Shown piece by piece: positions 1 to 10,872 of a DNA stretch of 64,000 bases. Positions within the stretch are counted from its first letter, which is position 1. Every line of letters begins with the position of its first letter. Source of the stretch: Clavulina sp. PMI_390. Taxonomy: Eukaryota; Basidiomycota; Agaricomycetes; Cantharellales; Hydnaceae. Position numbers and translations under genes: made by a program. Where the stretch lies: positions 648,833 through 712,832 of the forward strand of contig WIDE01000005.1 in assembly GCA_015039315.1 (NCBI GenBank). Direction: 5' to 3'. Below the pieces are notes generated by a model that was given only the letters and a program-made list of their open reading frames with translations, ran no database searches and was not told the DNA's origin.

Positions 1-604
1 TTTTTGGCAAACAGTTCGGAATGGGTAGTGGTCTTGAGTGATTCCTCACACAAGAGGGCACCAGTAGTTTGGGAAGGAGTCACAGAGGACATTTTTGGAT
101 AGTATAGCACTGGATGAGGTGATTCTTGAGTAGTACGAAAAGTAGTGGTTATGGGTAAAAGGCCGGCAGGGTTTCAGAGCTGTGGTTGTATGTTGACATC
201 TGACACAAAGGTGCGGATCTGTGGGGTCGGTAGACCATTTCGCATGAAGACTAGTCCAAGCGCAGTTAACTAGTGCATGAGGCTAAGGATAGGCATGGTG
301 TTGCGGTTGACGCTTGGTGGAGTGACACTTAGGGCAGGGACAGGATACGAAAGCGGCCGAAATTGCAAAGCCACGCGATAGTCTTTCCTGACACACATTA
401 TCAATGCGGCGAATGAAAGGGAACATCAGATTACTGGAGATTGCCAAAGGTGTTATCATTGCTGATAATCTTGTGTTTTGGTGTATGATCCTTGCTGATA
501 AGATGAACGGCTCTTGATACGCGCGAGGTGGCACGTGACCAGTTCGCACAACTCAAAGCTTCTGTTTGACGAAGTCATCAGTTGAGCTCGTCAACCCCAT
601 CACC
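1..604. other. Intergenic, upstream of mS38 gene
   Basis: No reading frame here shows protein-like composition or a recognisable motif, and I see no tRNA or repeat. The 3' half probably holds the promoter and 5' UTR of the mS38 gene. No clear TATA box. Confidence 0.5.
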
Positions 605-1784
605 ATGCTCGCTCACTTGCGGGCGCCCACCGCGGCGCTGAGGAGCACAGCAAACGCAAGTGCTGCTGCCTCAGTGCAAGTACGCAAGTACTCGTACTTC
701 TCCCAACGACCAGGTCGCTTTTTCACCTCATCCAAGCCAGCGGCTTCGACCACCGCCTATGCCAGAAGAACACGGCTGAGCGGAATGAGGCGCTCCTCTG
801 AGGCATCTGGGGCTGTTTCTTCCGCCGCGGCCTCTGCTGACGGTGTGGCGGATGGATCTCTTGCTGCTGCAGGTGCCACCACCACTGGTGCATCCTCTGC
901 TGGCGCTGATAGCGCGTCTGCAACGTCTTCTAGTGGATCAGGATCTCTGTCATCCGCATCTGAGACCCACTCTGCAGCCTCTGCAGCATCTTCCTCCTCG
1001 TCCTCGGCGAGATACTCCTCCATCCCTGCCACAGCACCCCTGTTCCACCCCCAGCCCTCGCTCCCTTCTCTCCACCTGCACGACCTCTTCTCGCAACATA
1101 GACCCCTCCTCCTCCTCGACCAACCTCTCGCAAACCTTTTCTCCCCTCTCCAACGATCTTCCTCCCTATTCTCTTCATCCACTTCCTCCCGTGATCTCCC
1201 GACCTCCCCAGACCCCTTCGCCTCGTTGTCGGAATCGCAGGCTCGTATTGAGGATGCAGCCAACGCACGCGCGCTCTCTCAGCTCGATTTCGATACGACC
1301 GCTCCCGCCGACCGCTCCGACAAGTCCGCCGAAGCAGCTGACGAAGATGTGATGCGCTTCCTGGCCCATTCACTTGTCCAGCAGAAGATCCAGGCGAACA
1401 ATGAATGGAGCGCGATTGAGAGGCGCCTCGGACTGGACACTCCCGCAGAAGTGAAGGATGCCCAGGCGACAGAGCAAGTGATGGTGGCGGCTGAGAACGA
1501 GTCGACTCCCGAGTTTGTTGTCTCACTCGACAGCGTGAAGCGCAAGAGGAGAAAGAAGATGAACAAGCACAAGTATGTGTGATTCATTCATAATACATGA
1601 TGATCTGCGTTACGAACGTGCCACTGACTGGTTGGCCTGTTCTTCTTCTTGCTTTGCTTTGATAGGTACAAGAAGAGGAGAAAGGTTTGTTCATCTTGAG
1701 CTCTTGTGAACGACTCTTTTCACTGATGACTATGTCTTGTCGTTCTAGGAACAACGCGCTGAGCGTCGCCGTCTCGGGAAGTAA
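605..1784 (+). CDS. Mitochondrial small-subunit ribosomal protein mS38 (Cox24/AURKAIP1 family)
   Basis: Predicted 340-residue protein of the mitochondrial ribosomal small subunit, encoded by exons 605-1572, 1666-1684 and 1749-1784; the three lengths sum to a multiple of three and all introns are GT-AG. The diagnostic part is the C-terminus across both introns, SVKRKRRKKMNKHKYKKRR followed by KEQRAERRRLGK, which matches the short, highly basic C-terminal domain of yeast Cox24/Qri5 and human AURKAIP1 (established family knowledge). Residues 1-40 are basic and hydroxylated, consistent with a mitochondrial targeting peptide. The middle (about 50-200) is Ser/Ala-rich and disordered. The start is the ATG in the context caccATG; upstream in-frame codons are not ATG. 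The second exon is only 19 nt. Its 3' end faces UBC9 convergently. Confidence 0.88.
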
Positions 1785-2249
1785 TGGGAGAATCAGATTT
1801 GTTTTGATAGGGCTGTCCCGAACACACACCCCATTTGCCATTAGCGTTATCATGCCACCCCCATAGCATAGCATTGCAACCCCTTGAGATTTGTGTCCCA
1901 TCCGCCGTATCTTCTACTCCCCTTATCATCATCACCCCTAGCATCTTCTTGACTCTGACTAAAGCCCTGCCTGAGGATGTGGTGTAGGCGCGCCTGATGA
2001 CAGAACCACACACATGTAAGATTGACACAGCATTGAGCGAGTTAAGATTTATTCAAGGGATAAGAGAATTATGGTAACGCTACTTGAGCTAATCCACAAT
2101 GAACCTCCCGACAACGAAAATTAGTGTACAACACGGCCAAAAAGAAAAGAAAAATGACCAGAACGAGACTGTGAGGTATCAAGATGGAGAGAGCCGGTGT
2201 GATGATGTGCCGACGGGAGCAGAGCAGTATGAGAGAGAAAATGAATGTT
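1785..2249. other. 3' flanks of convergent mS38 and UBC9 genes
   Basis: 465 bp between two stop codons that face each other. It should hold both 3' UTRs. No coding signal seen. Confidence 0.5.
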
Positions 2250-3284
2250 CTACTTGGGAATATTCTCGCGAGCTTGTTGTTTGACGCGCTTCCTGGAAAA
2301 TAAGAGTCTGGTGAGTCTCGGGAGCATGCGGGTTGAGTGTGGGTATGACTCACTCATAGGCAGTCTTATCGTTCCTTCAGAGTCAAGATGGGAGTTAGCA
2401 TCGCCATGACACATACGAGCACACAATTGCTGGAACATACTTGAACAGCGTGTAGGCTTCTGTCTGGGCCGGATCATTAGCATTTGGGTCGTTCAGGAGA
2501 TCCTGTATCCCGAGCAATATCTAAGTGTGGAGGAAGAAGGTCAGGGCATGCATGAGTCACGCGACTGCCGCGTTGTGATAGAGAGGATGAGTTGCATCGT
2601 ACCTGCTTGATTGTGATCGCGGGCTTCCACGACTTGTCCTCGTCTAGGATGGAAAGGCACACTGTGCCCGAGGGATACACGTTGGGGTGGAACAGGGGAG
2701 GTGTGAACTTGCCTGGATGAACAAATCAAGTTGGTGAAGAGTGAGACATTGTGAGACATGATTACGAAGAATGTCTCAGTCGGGAAAAACGTAAAAAGAG
2801 GACTCTTGTATGAAGGATAATCGTATACGCACATTTGGGGGGCTTGGAGGGGTACTCTGTAGATGCAAGGACGGTCAACATGGTCCAGGACGAAGCAGCG
2901 AGATGCGTTTACTCACCATCCGGGAAGATCATCAGGAGCTTGTACACGCCTTCTGCCCATGGGGTCTATTGGGACGCGCAATAAGAGTCCATCAGCGGCA
3001 TGGTCAGGACGCGTCGCGCCGATCGCAGAGGCGCTGTATGGATGAACGGGGCGGCTTACGTTCTCTTTGCCGGGGATCCCGACTTCCCACTGCATGAGAT
3101 CCATAGTACCATCGGCAGACTTTGTTGGACGCGCGTAGAATGCCTGCAAGTGTGAATGCGCGGGTGAGTCTAGGTGTGGCACTGTTGAAGAGAGAGAGAA
3201 GAGGGAACGATTGCATACGAATGGGTGATCCTTTCTCCACTGTTTCCGCTCTTCCATCAGACGCATCCTCGCAATTCCGGCCAT
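2250..3284 (-). CDS. UBC9: SUMO-conjugating enzyme E2 (UBC9)
   Basis: E2 enzyme that accepts SUMO from the Aos1-Uba2 E1 and transfers it to substrate lysines, mainly in the nucleus. I rebuilt eight exons giving 158 residues, the standard UBC9 length. It begins [20 protein letters not shown] and carries [16 protein letters not shown], the HPN tripeptide ([10 protein letters not shown]), the catalytic cysteine in [14 protein letters not shown], the UBC9-typical PAITIKQ and [14 protein letters not shown], and ends [13 protein letters not shown]. All splice phases are consistent; one exon codes for only about 7 residues (NDKTAYE). The E2 fold and active site look intact. The start is shared with a pyrimidine-rich divergent promoter facing the KH-domain gene. 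Confidence 0.95.
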
Positions 3285-3664
3285 GTTTCCCTCTGCTTGA
3301 TTCAGTGGTGGTGGGTAGTAGTTGGAGGTGAATTGGAATGGGACAAGTCTAAGCGCCGATAATCTCAGTCGACTCGTGTTTGTCCCACGTCCACACACCG
3401 ACGATAGTATTTCCCCTCTCTCCCTCCCCCCCTCTTTCCCTCGCCACCCGCGGCAACGCTTACCACATCGACTCTGGCATCGTCAGGGCAACCTCTTTCG
3501 TCAGTAGATTCGTGTGCTTACACTAGTCATAGTGGCTAACTCTCGTCTCTCGTATCCTTTACCTCTGTTAATAGCCCACCTCTCCCCTAATCAATTAGCT
3601 GCAGCCTTCATTTGCTGCCGACGACGCATTCACGCTCCCCCAAAAGGCTTCTTTCGACTGACTG
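3285..3664. promoter_or_regulatory. Divergent promoter region, UBC9 / KH-domain gene
   Basis: 380 bp between two divergent start codons. It contains a pyrimidine-rich tract near 3415-3445, a common core-promoter feature of fungal housekeeping genes. No TATA box seen. Confidence 0.45.
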
Positions 3665-5222
3665 ATGCCAACAGAAGGGCTCAAGCGCTCTCGCTCGCCC
3701 GAACTCGACGCCGAAAAACCAAACAAACGCTCGAATACCTCGTTCCGTTCAGAGACCTCCTCCTCCAGCACCACCAAGCACACCGACAGCAGCCTCCCAG
3801 CAGACGCATCCAACAGCACCATGGCCTCTACCCAATCCACAGAAAACACGGCCACTGAGCCTACCTCCCCCACCGCCGCGCCATCGTCGAATGGCGAGGG
3901 TCTCGCGTCCCTCCCCGGCGTCCCCACTGCCGCAGCAGCACAGGCAGCCTCCTCCTCCGGCACCCCTGCCGCTTCTGCCCAGAACATTCACATGCGTTGC
4001 TTGATCGTCACAACTGACGCAAGTATTATCATCGGGCGCAACGGTGCCCATGTGAACGAGATACGCGAAAAGTCTGGCGCGCGTGTCATGGTCTCTGAGA
4101 GCATCCCTGGCAATCCTGAGCGCATTCTGAACGTCAGTGGTGCTCTGGATGCAGTATCAAAGGTATGTTATTTCGACCATTCTCTTCTATTTTGCACGTT
4201 GTAGCCCGTTTATGGCTTGGTAATGACTTCTACCCTTGCTCTATTCTAGGCCTTCGGCCTCATTGTGCGTCGTATCAACGATGAACCATTTGATGTCCCT
4301 TCCATCCCCGGCAGCCGTGCCGTCACTATCAAATTCATCATCCCCAACTCGCGTATGGGATCTGTGATTGGCAAAGCCGGCTCGAAGATACGAGAGATCC
4401 AGGAAGCTAGCGGCGCCAAGCTCAATGCGAGCGACGGCATGCTCCCGGGCTCCACGGAGGTGAGGAAAGAAATCCCTATAAATCCCATGAGCCAATCTTG
4501 TCTGACGATGTCGACGCGTGACTTTTCTGCATTCAGCGCGTATTGAGCGTTTCGGGAGTTGCTGATGCAATTCACATTGCCACATACTATGTGGGCAATA
4601 TCCTGCTGGAAGCTGGAGCAGTTGCTTCAGCAAACACATCATACCGTCCCGGGGCGGTGGGTGGTGCTGCACCCACCAACAGCCGCGGCGCACCTCGCTC
4701 GCACGACCGTAATGCATCCGTCGCCTCCAACTACTCCCAAGGCGGCGGGCGGAACGCGACTGTGCCCTACGTCCCTGGTGGATCGGGCGGCGGGGGCATG
4801 AACATGATGGGTGGTGGTGGGGGTGGCGGAGCTGCCCAGCCTGTTGCAGGACAAATACCGCACGATATGACAGGCCCCCAGCAGACGCAGCAGATCTACA
4901 TTCCGAATGACCTGGTGGGGTGCATCATCGGAAAGGGTGGAAGCAAGATCAACGAGATTCGCACGATCAGTCAAAGCTCGATCAAGATCATGGAAGCCCC
5001 CGCCGCGCCCGGAGCTGCGGGACAGGCCGCCAACCCTGGTGAGCGATTGGTGACAATCACTGGCGGGCCGAGAAACGTCAACATGGCTGTTCAGCTCTTG
5101 TATCAAGTACGTATTTCGTCGCTTTCTTATTTGAGCGATGACTAATTTCGTTTTCTATCGTGCAGCGCCTTGAGATGGAGCGACAGCGAGTGCAGCAGAA
5201 GGCCGCTGGGACAGCCACCTAA
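3665..5222 (+). CDS. Triple KH-domain RNA-binding protein (PCBP/hnRNP K-like)
   Basis: 444-residue protein from exons 3665-4162, 4250-4459, 4537-5106 and 5166-5222, all in phase. Three KH domains each carry the GXXG nucleic-acid loop: IIGRNGAHVNEI (about residue 120), VIGKAGSKIREI (about 205) and IIGKGGSKINEI (about 370). The first 110 residues are Ser/Thr/Ala-rich and disordered, with an early basic patch (LKRSRSP). A Gly-rich linker lies between KH2 and KH3. This three-KH layout is that of poly(C)-binding proteins and yeast Pbp2/Hek2, which act in mRNA localisation, stability and translation. Which orthologue it is cannot be settled from sequence alone, so no symbol is given. Start ATG 3665 is the first in frame. 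Confidence 0.9.
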
Positions 5223-6725
5223 ATTGTGTCAAGTATGGCATGTGACCTTGCACATGTCTTCTCTCTTTTTTTCTTGCTTTTGCTCCGACTATTTTTCGAG
5301 CAACTTATTGCAGCGAATATTTTGTTCTTCGTGCCGACGTGAAGTGTTTTATCCACATACACTTCGCCGTCGTTCTTTTTTGCTCTCTGTACCAGCCACA
5401 TCCTCCTATCTCTATCCCAGTATCCCATGTCCCGTATCATTCTTGTCCCATAATCCCTATCCTCCACAGAAAGCCCATTCCAATAAGACTCCTATCCTAC
5501 CTATCCCATCATATCATGATACGTCACATTCTCATCCATTGCCCACATTCCCAGCTACTCTTTCAGTCTCGACCTGCATGATGATCCACCCCAATCGCCA
5601 CCCCCTGAGTCTGTCCTCCAATCATACCATACACATCTTGAACATCCAAAACAATAATCAAACGACAACCAGAAATCATCACCATCCACGTTTTTGCTGC
5701 AAACTATCCGCCACCCTCGTCATCATCCTCACCTCATCTCCCGCGATGCTTAGCTTTACGCATTCGTACCTCTAGGTGGTTCCCACCAAGTGCTGGTGGT
5801 TAGTATAATATACTCTTTTGTAATAATTCCTGTTGAGGTTCTATATTGATTTCGGTCGCCGTCGCCAGCTGTACCATAATATCACAATGCACGTGCGCTT
5901 TGCTATTGGCGCTTACATTTTGGATACCTTGGCGAAAAGTAACATTCTTCTAAGTTGTTTGTCAAGGCTTAGATGTGGTATCCTCCGTCGAAGAATGGGA
6001 TATAGGCTAGGATCATCACTTGCTCGGGTGCTGCGGTGTTACCTGCAGAGTTAGCCGATTAAGCCTGCCATCGCTTGCCAAAACTGTGATCGCTCAGCTT
6101 GAACTGACCACCAGTCCTTGACACATCAAGCACGATTCTACAAAGCCTCGTGTATTCAGCGGACTGTACTTACCTTAGGAGTTGGACAAATCGTCGCTTC
6201 CAGACTAATCGGCTTGGATACCCCATTATCCGCTACGACTCCACGTGGTGATAATAAACTTCAAGTCAACTTAATGCTAAATTAGAGGATCTACTACATT
6301 TCCCTTCCTCTCTCACAGGCTCTGCGAAGCGAATTGGACTAGCCCGCCGCACAATTGATTGCTTTTGATGCTAGCTTCCACGTTGCAAGCCTGCAGCAGG
6401 GTGGTCGGTCCCGCAGGACTTTCCTCGCTTGTTTGCTCTATGAAGATAATGCGCACAGCCTGTCAAATTAACGCACTTCATTATCCAGCCACCTCCCTAG
6501 ATCAGGTACAATCATTTGACGACTTTACTGCTCGAGCCCGCCCTACACGGCACAACTCAATGTCCGTCCAGAGTTATTTCCAATTCGCCCATCCCTTCCG
6601 ACGACTTTATGTACTCTCGAGCCGAGGTATTATCTGGCTCGGATATTCTCGCTCGAGTTTTATAGCTCCTGGTCTGAAAACTCGGGCATCCTAACCCCCC
6701 TTCTCCCCTCAAGAGTCTGAACGCA
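5223..6725. other. Intergenic, KH gene 3' flank to SnoaL-like gene
   Basis: The first 550 bp are pyrimidine-rich 3' flank with many CCCATCC-like words and no plausible gene. 5800-6700 is AT-richer; the short frames have no recognisable domain, splice logic or codon pattern. I see no repeat or RNA gene. Confidence 0.45.
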
Positions 6726-7576
6726 ATGGTCCAGGTACATCTCTTTCCACCCTTGCTTAGGCTAGCTCAGCATATGAAGCTGTGAATTATTTTCTTATAG
6801 TCAATATCCGAGCTCCACTCTCGATATATCCACCCAACAAGTTCGGATCCCCGAGTCCAACTTGCTCTCGACTTGCTCGCAGCATGCACCAACTGGGACC
6901 TCCCCGCAATGTTCGCATGCATAACTCCATCGACTGATTTCCGAGCCACCTACCTCCCGGCTAGGGCTGGCCCTGGAACTATGGACTCGGCAACATGGCA
7001 TCACTACCTCTCGGCATTGAAGCGAATGCTCCCAGACTTTTGGGTGAGTCCAAAGCCAACTCTGAGACGATGGGAAAATCTATATACATTTACTGATCAC
7101 TGTTTATCTCCCAACATGCCATCCCCTCTGCCCTGTTCCGTGCGTCGCAGGTGGAGGTGATATCGATCCATGAGCCGGGACCCAACTCGGATACTGTAAT
7201 TGCGCATGTCAGCACCACCCCTTATCTTGAGAAACGATCCAGCCAATGAATACATTCTCCATAGGTCGTTGGCCGTGCAACCTCAACAACGGGAGCACAA
7301 TTTATACACGAGGTCGTTACGATGTTCTACATCCGGCCAGAGGAACTTTCCCTTTCTCAAGATCCTCAATTTCCCGTGCCGAATAAACCTGTCTACAAGG
7401 TTTACAAGATATTGGAGTTTATGGACTCTCAGCTCGCTACTACTTTCTTTTTGGAGGAGCAAGAAAGACGCGCGAGGTTGAGAGGCAGCAGATTAGTAGG
7501 TTTGGTGTCAGCTCAGGAGTCTTCTGGGGCCCCATCCAGGACTGTTCAAAGTAAAGTAGTAGGAGCGAGACTCTGA
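6726..7576 (+). CDS. SnoaL-like (NTF2-fold) domain protein
   Basis: Four exons (6726-6734, 6801-7043, 7151-7207, 7265-7576) join in phase to a 206-residue protein. Residues 20-155 read like the fungal SnoaL-like/NTF2 family: an early helix with LALDLLAACTNWDL, an acidic-aromatic strand ending MLPDFWVEVISIHEP, the hallmark strand VIAHVVGRATSTTGAQFIHE and a closing VYKILEFMDSQLATTFF. Members are small cone-shaped enzymes or binding proteins (polyketide cyclases, isomerases); the substrate cannot be inferred. The C-terminal 45 residues are unrelated and low-complexity. The first exon encodes only Met-Val-Gln, so the start is the least certain part. No cluster of biosynthetic genes lies next to it. 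Confidence 0.72.
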
Positions 7577-7945
7577 CGAGTGCACTGCTCACACGTCTTC
7601 TGTCCATGGATGTCCTTTTACGCGTCGATCTCACTCATGGCGAGAGTAAAATACCCAGTATCAGCGTATAGCTTCTTTTACCTTTCGCTTAATCCTAGAG
7701 CTGTAATGGTAATATTGTTTACTCAAGTGCAAGTGTATCCTGTGTCGACCCACGGAAGTATAACCCTGAAGCTGTGTCGTGAACGAGAGGATGGACTTGA
7801 AATTCTCCATAATATATAGCGAACTCTAGCAGACTCAAGATAGCAGCTACAGTTGTTATTATTCTGCATATTGACCGCTTTGATACACAAATAGCAGCCC
7901 GTTTCATCGCGATGCAAGGCCCCCAGCGGCGGTCACGAGAAAGAT
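7577..7945. other. Intergenic spacer
   Basis: 369 bp between the SnoaL-like gene and the kinase relic. Nothing recognised. Confidence 0.4.
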
Positions 7946-8697
7946 TTAGGTCAAAGTATCCAAGACAGCCTGAACTGGGAGGCGCGCTGCCGCATCTCGC
8001 GCCCACATCCTTTCCAGAAGCGCCCAGAACATGGCTGTATCAGGCCGAAGAATAGCCCCAGCGCTAGGCAACGACTTCGGTCTCTCGCCCTTCTGAATAT
8101 ACAACGCCGCCTTCCCCTCATTCCTGATCCCGGAGAATGGTGCTTTCCCAGACCATGCAACGAGGAAAGTCATGGCAAGTGCAAAGATATCACTCTCCTG
8201 GCTAGTACCGAAATTTCCTATTAGGCCTCCAGATAGCTCTGGGGCTAGGAAGCGAATATTGCCGCGTTCGAATCCATAATGTGAGTGCGAGTGACTTGAT
8301 GATGAATGTCTGAGCCCAAATCCCAAAGCTTTGGCTTTCCAGACTTGTCGATCAGTATGATTCCCTATCAAACGCAATGCAATACCAAGAAGAACCAAGG
8401 TATGGCCATCAATCTTAAGGCTATCCGCGTGCATAGAGTTAGATTTACTTACAGGATGCAGGTCACCATGAAGTATGGGAGGCTGCCGCGAGTGGAGATA
8501 CAGAACTCCGCTAGCAGCACCAACAAGCTTGTTCCATGCCATAGTATAGTCATTCAAGAGCCCTAATGAATCAAACGAAAACCCAGCTATTGAAGTAGAC
8601 GAGTGATACCGCCTGATATTAGGCACCCGCAAGAATGCAGCCCTCGTCCCGAGGGCACTGGCCGGTTTCCCCTCGAAGCCGGATGGGTATGCGACTT
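7946..8697 (-). pseudogene. Protein kinase relic (TKL-like C-lobe) with a frameshift at DFG
   Basis: The minus strand reads like the C-lobe of a fungal tyrosine-kinase-like kinase: GVLYLHSRQPPILHGDLHP (catalytic loop with Gly in place of Arg, common in these expanded families), then after a GT-AG intron of 88 nt LIDKSGKPKLWD, the DFG region, NIRFLAPELS (APE motif), a helix-F-like SDIFALAMTFLVAWSGKAPF and GERPKSLP. The intron shifts the frame, and the downstream frame is recovered only if one base is missing in the Phe codon of DFG, between 8317 and 8318. No N-lobe glycine loop or VAIK lysine is found upstream, where an in-frame stop sits just before 8697. I read it as a truncated, frameshifted pseudogene. 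A single-base assembly error is the alternative. Confidence 0.6.
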
Positions 8698-9480
8698 GGG
8701 CAAGGCAAATCTTTGAAGCTCAAGATTTACATTCGTGACACAATCAAGATAGTATTAGATCGAGCTCTCTTATAGATAGGCGCTTCACCTCCAATAGCGC
8801 TGGATGACGTTAAGTCTACCTTCTGAAATCTGTCCGATATTCTGACAGGTGGGCCACTGCGACCTTGGCGAGTTCTTTTAGGTTATCGGAGATTACAAGC
8901 AAGCTCTCAACCGCGATTACAAGTCCTGCGAGTCTTGCTCCACAAAATCTCAAGCCCTCTAATACGCTCTCACCACTATAAGTATGAGCAAGGCTTGGAC
9001 AGAATCTACACTGTTTCCACACCTATTGCTGCTCGTACTGCAGCTCCTGGCCGGGATATGGTCAAAGCAATGCCCTGACCTCCCCCTTGTCGCGTTCAAA
9101 GTCGCTATAACCAGCGGCTAGCACATTGGTTTCTTTGTCAAATCCTCGAGCTGCGATCACAATATGATGCGAGGGTCATTGTCCGCGGAATTTGTTCGCG
9201 ACGACAACTTCAAGGTTGATAATTGCTCTTCAGGGCAGCATCATGTCAATAAGATGGCCCGGGATCTTGAGATATTTTTCAGCCTTTTTGATGACGGAAG
9301 GTGGGGTTATGATTGAAAATGCTGCCAGATGGTAAGATGGCGGGGGTCCTGGCTTGACTTGTTTACCTCCTCGGCGCAAACAAAAGCCTAAACAAAGCTT
9401 CTAGCTCCCATCCATTGTTCCTTGACGCTGTCTTGCGACGACTTTCACATCCTCACACGTCAAGCAAAAAGACAAATACA
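8698..9480. other. Intergenic, upstream of MGR2
   Basis: A short minus-strand frame around 8816-9022 has helical composition (LVISDNLKELAKVAVAH) and could be a leftover N-terminal exon of the kinase relic, but I cannot join it convincingly. The rest shows nothing. Confidence 0.35.
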
Positions 9481-10485
9481 ATGCCTGTCCCTGTTCAACA
9501 GCCTCACGGTGGCCCAGAGCCTTCAATGTGGCAGAAAAGTGAGTGGTGGCTGATCCTAATTCTTATTACTCGCTACCCTTTACAGGATGAGAGTTTTCTA
9601 AACTTTTTCCATACGGAATCCAATCTATCTCGTATCAATTGCTGATCCACACCTGCTATGTAGTGAAGTAAGTCCTCTGCTCTTGACACCCCAGTCGGGC
9701 GATTGGCCACTGCACACTCGAGTATCTCTGACGCTAACCTGGCTTTGTTTCTTTGACACCTGATATCCTAACATCATATGCGTGTAACTAATCTCGTAAT
9801 CCCCTTCGTCCTCCTACTCATCTGGCTACGACATTCATCGACTCACACACGCTGTATCCCACCACTCCATGACATGGTGTGTGCTGGAAAGAATGGGAGC
9901 AATGATGGGTACTGGTGTTGGTCTCACCATTGGGTTCATTTTTGGCTCCTGGACGATTCTGCGGTATGTAATCTGTTACCACCTGCTTAATATAAAACAA
10001 GCTCTCGTGCTAATAAGCCTCGGCTTCCCATGCGCTAAATTCCATATTCGTTGACACGACAAACTATCGTACCCTCCATCTCCTCTATATGCGCGCTCGG
10101 TCTTTCCAGCGGTGGTGCTGGCCCGCGAGGAGCACTACCAACACTATCGCAGTACATGCTTAGTAGTGCAGCTACCTTCGGCTTCTTCCTCTCCATTGGC
10201 TCGGTAAGTGTCAATTGCCTTCTAATTCTTATGATATCACACATGGAAGGTAAATTGCGAATCACTCTAACTTCCTCATATCTCATGTCATAGGTTATTC
10301 GGAATGACGGTGAATTGACACCTCAAATCCTTGCCGCCCAACAAAAATATGGCCAAATGTATCCTTCCATTGCTTCTCGCTCCCAAGGAGCCCAGACAAT
10401 CCGTGCACAATGGGCAGCGGCTGCTGCGCGCGCGCGTGCATCTCCCAGTGCTCCCTCCCTTGCTTCACCGATCTCGCGAGACTGA
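9481..10485 (+). CDS. MGR2: Mitochondrial inner-membrane import factor Mgr2/Romo1
   Basis: Small two-helix inner-membrane protein that couples and gates the TIM23 translocase (yeast Mgr2, human ROMO1). Exons 9481-9538, 9664-9667, 9892-9963, 10110-10203 and 10294-10485 sum to 420 nt, or 139 residues. The core is strongly conserved: KMKMGAMMGTGVGLTIGF, then GSWTILRGGAGPRGAL, LSQYMLSSAATFGFF and SIGSVIRNDGEL. Restoring the conserved K-M-G before the first transmembrane helix requires a 4-nt exon (TGAA, 9664-9667), flanked by a tag acceptor and a gtaagt donor; skipping it breaks the frame. The C-terminus runs about 50 residues past the second helix with an Ala/Arg-rich tail, longer than I recall for yeast Mgr2. 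Confidence 0.85.
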
Positions 10486-10872
10486 TTCATTTCCACTCAT
10501 TGGAATCTAAATATTCTACTATGTAGCATCCTTGAATGCTGACTGATATATGCATATGTGTGGAACCTGTGGAGAGCGAGCCATATCACGTGCATAGACG
10601 GGACCAAGTTTTGACAGAGGATTCCGCCAGATGTAGTCAGTCGCATGTGTTGCAGCTCCCACCATTCCCCTTCCCCTTGCTTATAAATTATGCATATCAC
10701 ATCTTCTGTTGTTCAAGGGGTTGCCTGTGAGGAGAGCTTCGAGAGGCGGTTATTTGGTTGAACTGACCGACGTCTGACACCCGTCCTAAGGTACAGCCGT
10801 AATGGTCAGAAGAAATAATGGGTGGGTGTCTGACACCCGCGCGGGGTAATGTCATGGTCGATCTCTTCATAG
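10486..10872. other. Intergenic spacer
   Basis: 387 bp. A near-identical pair of short words (GTCTGACACCCG at about 10771 and 10829) lies in the likely promoter of the next gene. Otherwise nothing. Confidence 0.4.

Noticed and set aside
930..1526. Long minus-strand frames opposite the mS38 gene
   Set aside because: Composition is Arg/Gly-rich antisense of Ser-rich coding sequence; no motif and several overlapping frames.
5170..5775. Long plus-strand frame after the KH-domain gene
   Set aside because: It overlaps the last coding exon in another frame and continues into pyrimidine-rich 3' flank; composition is Ser/Pro/His noise.
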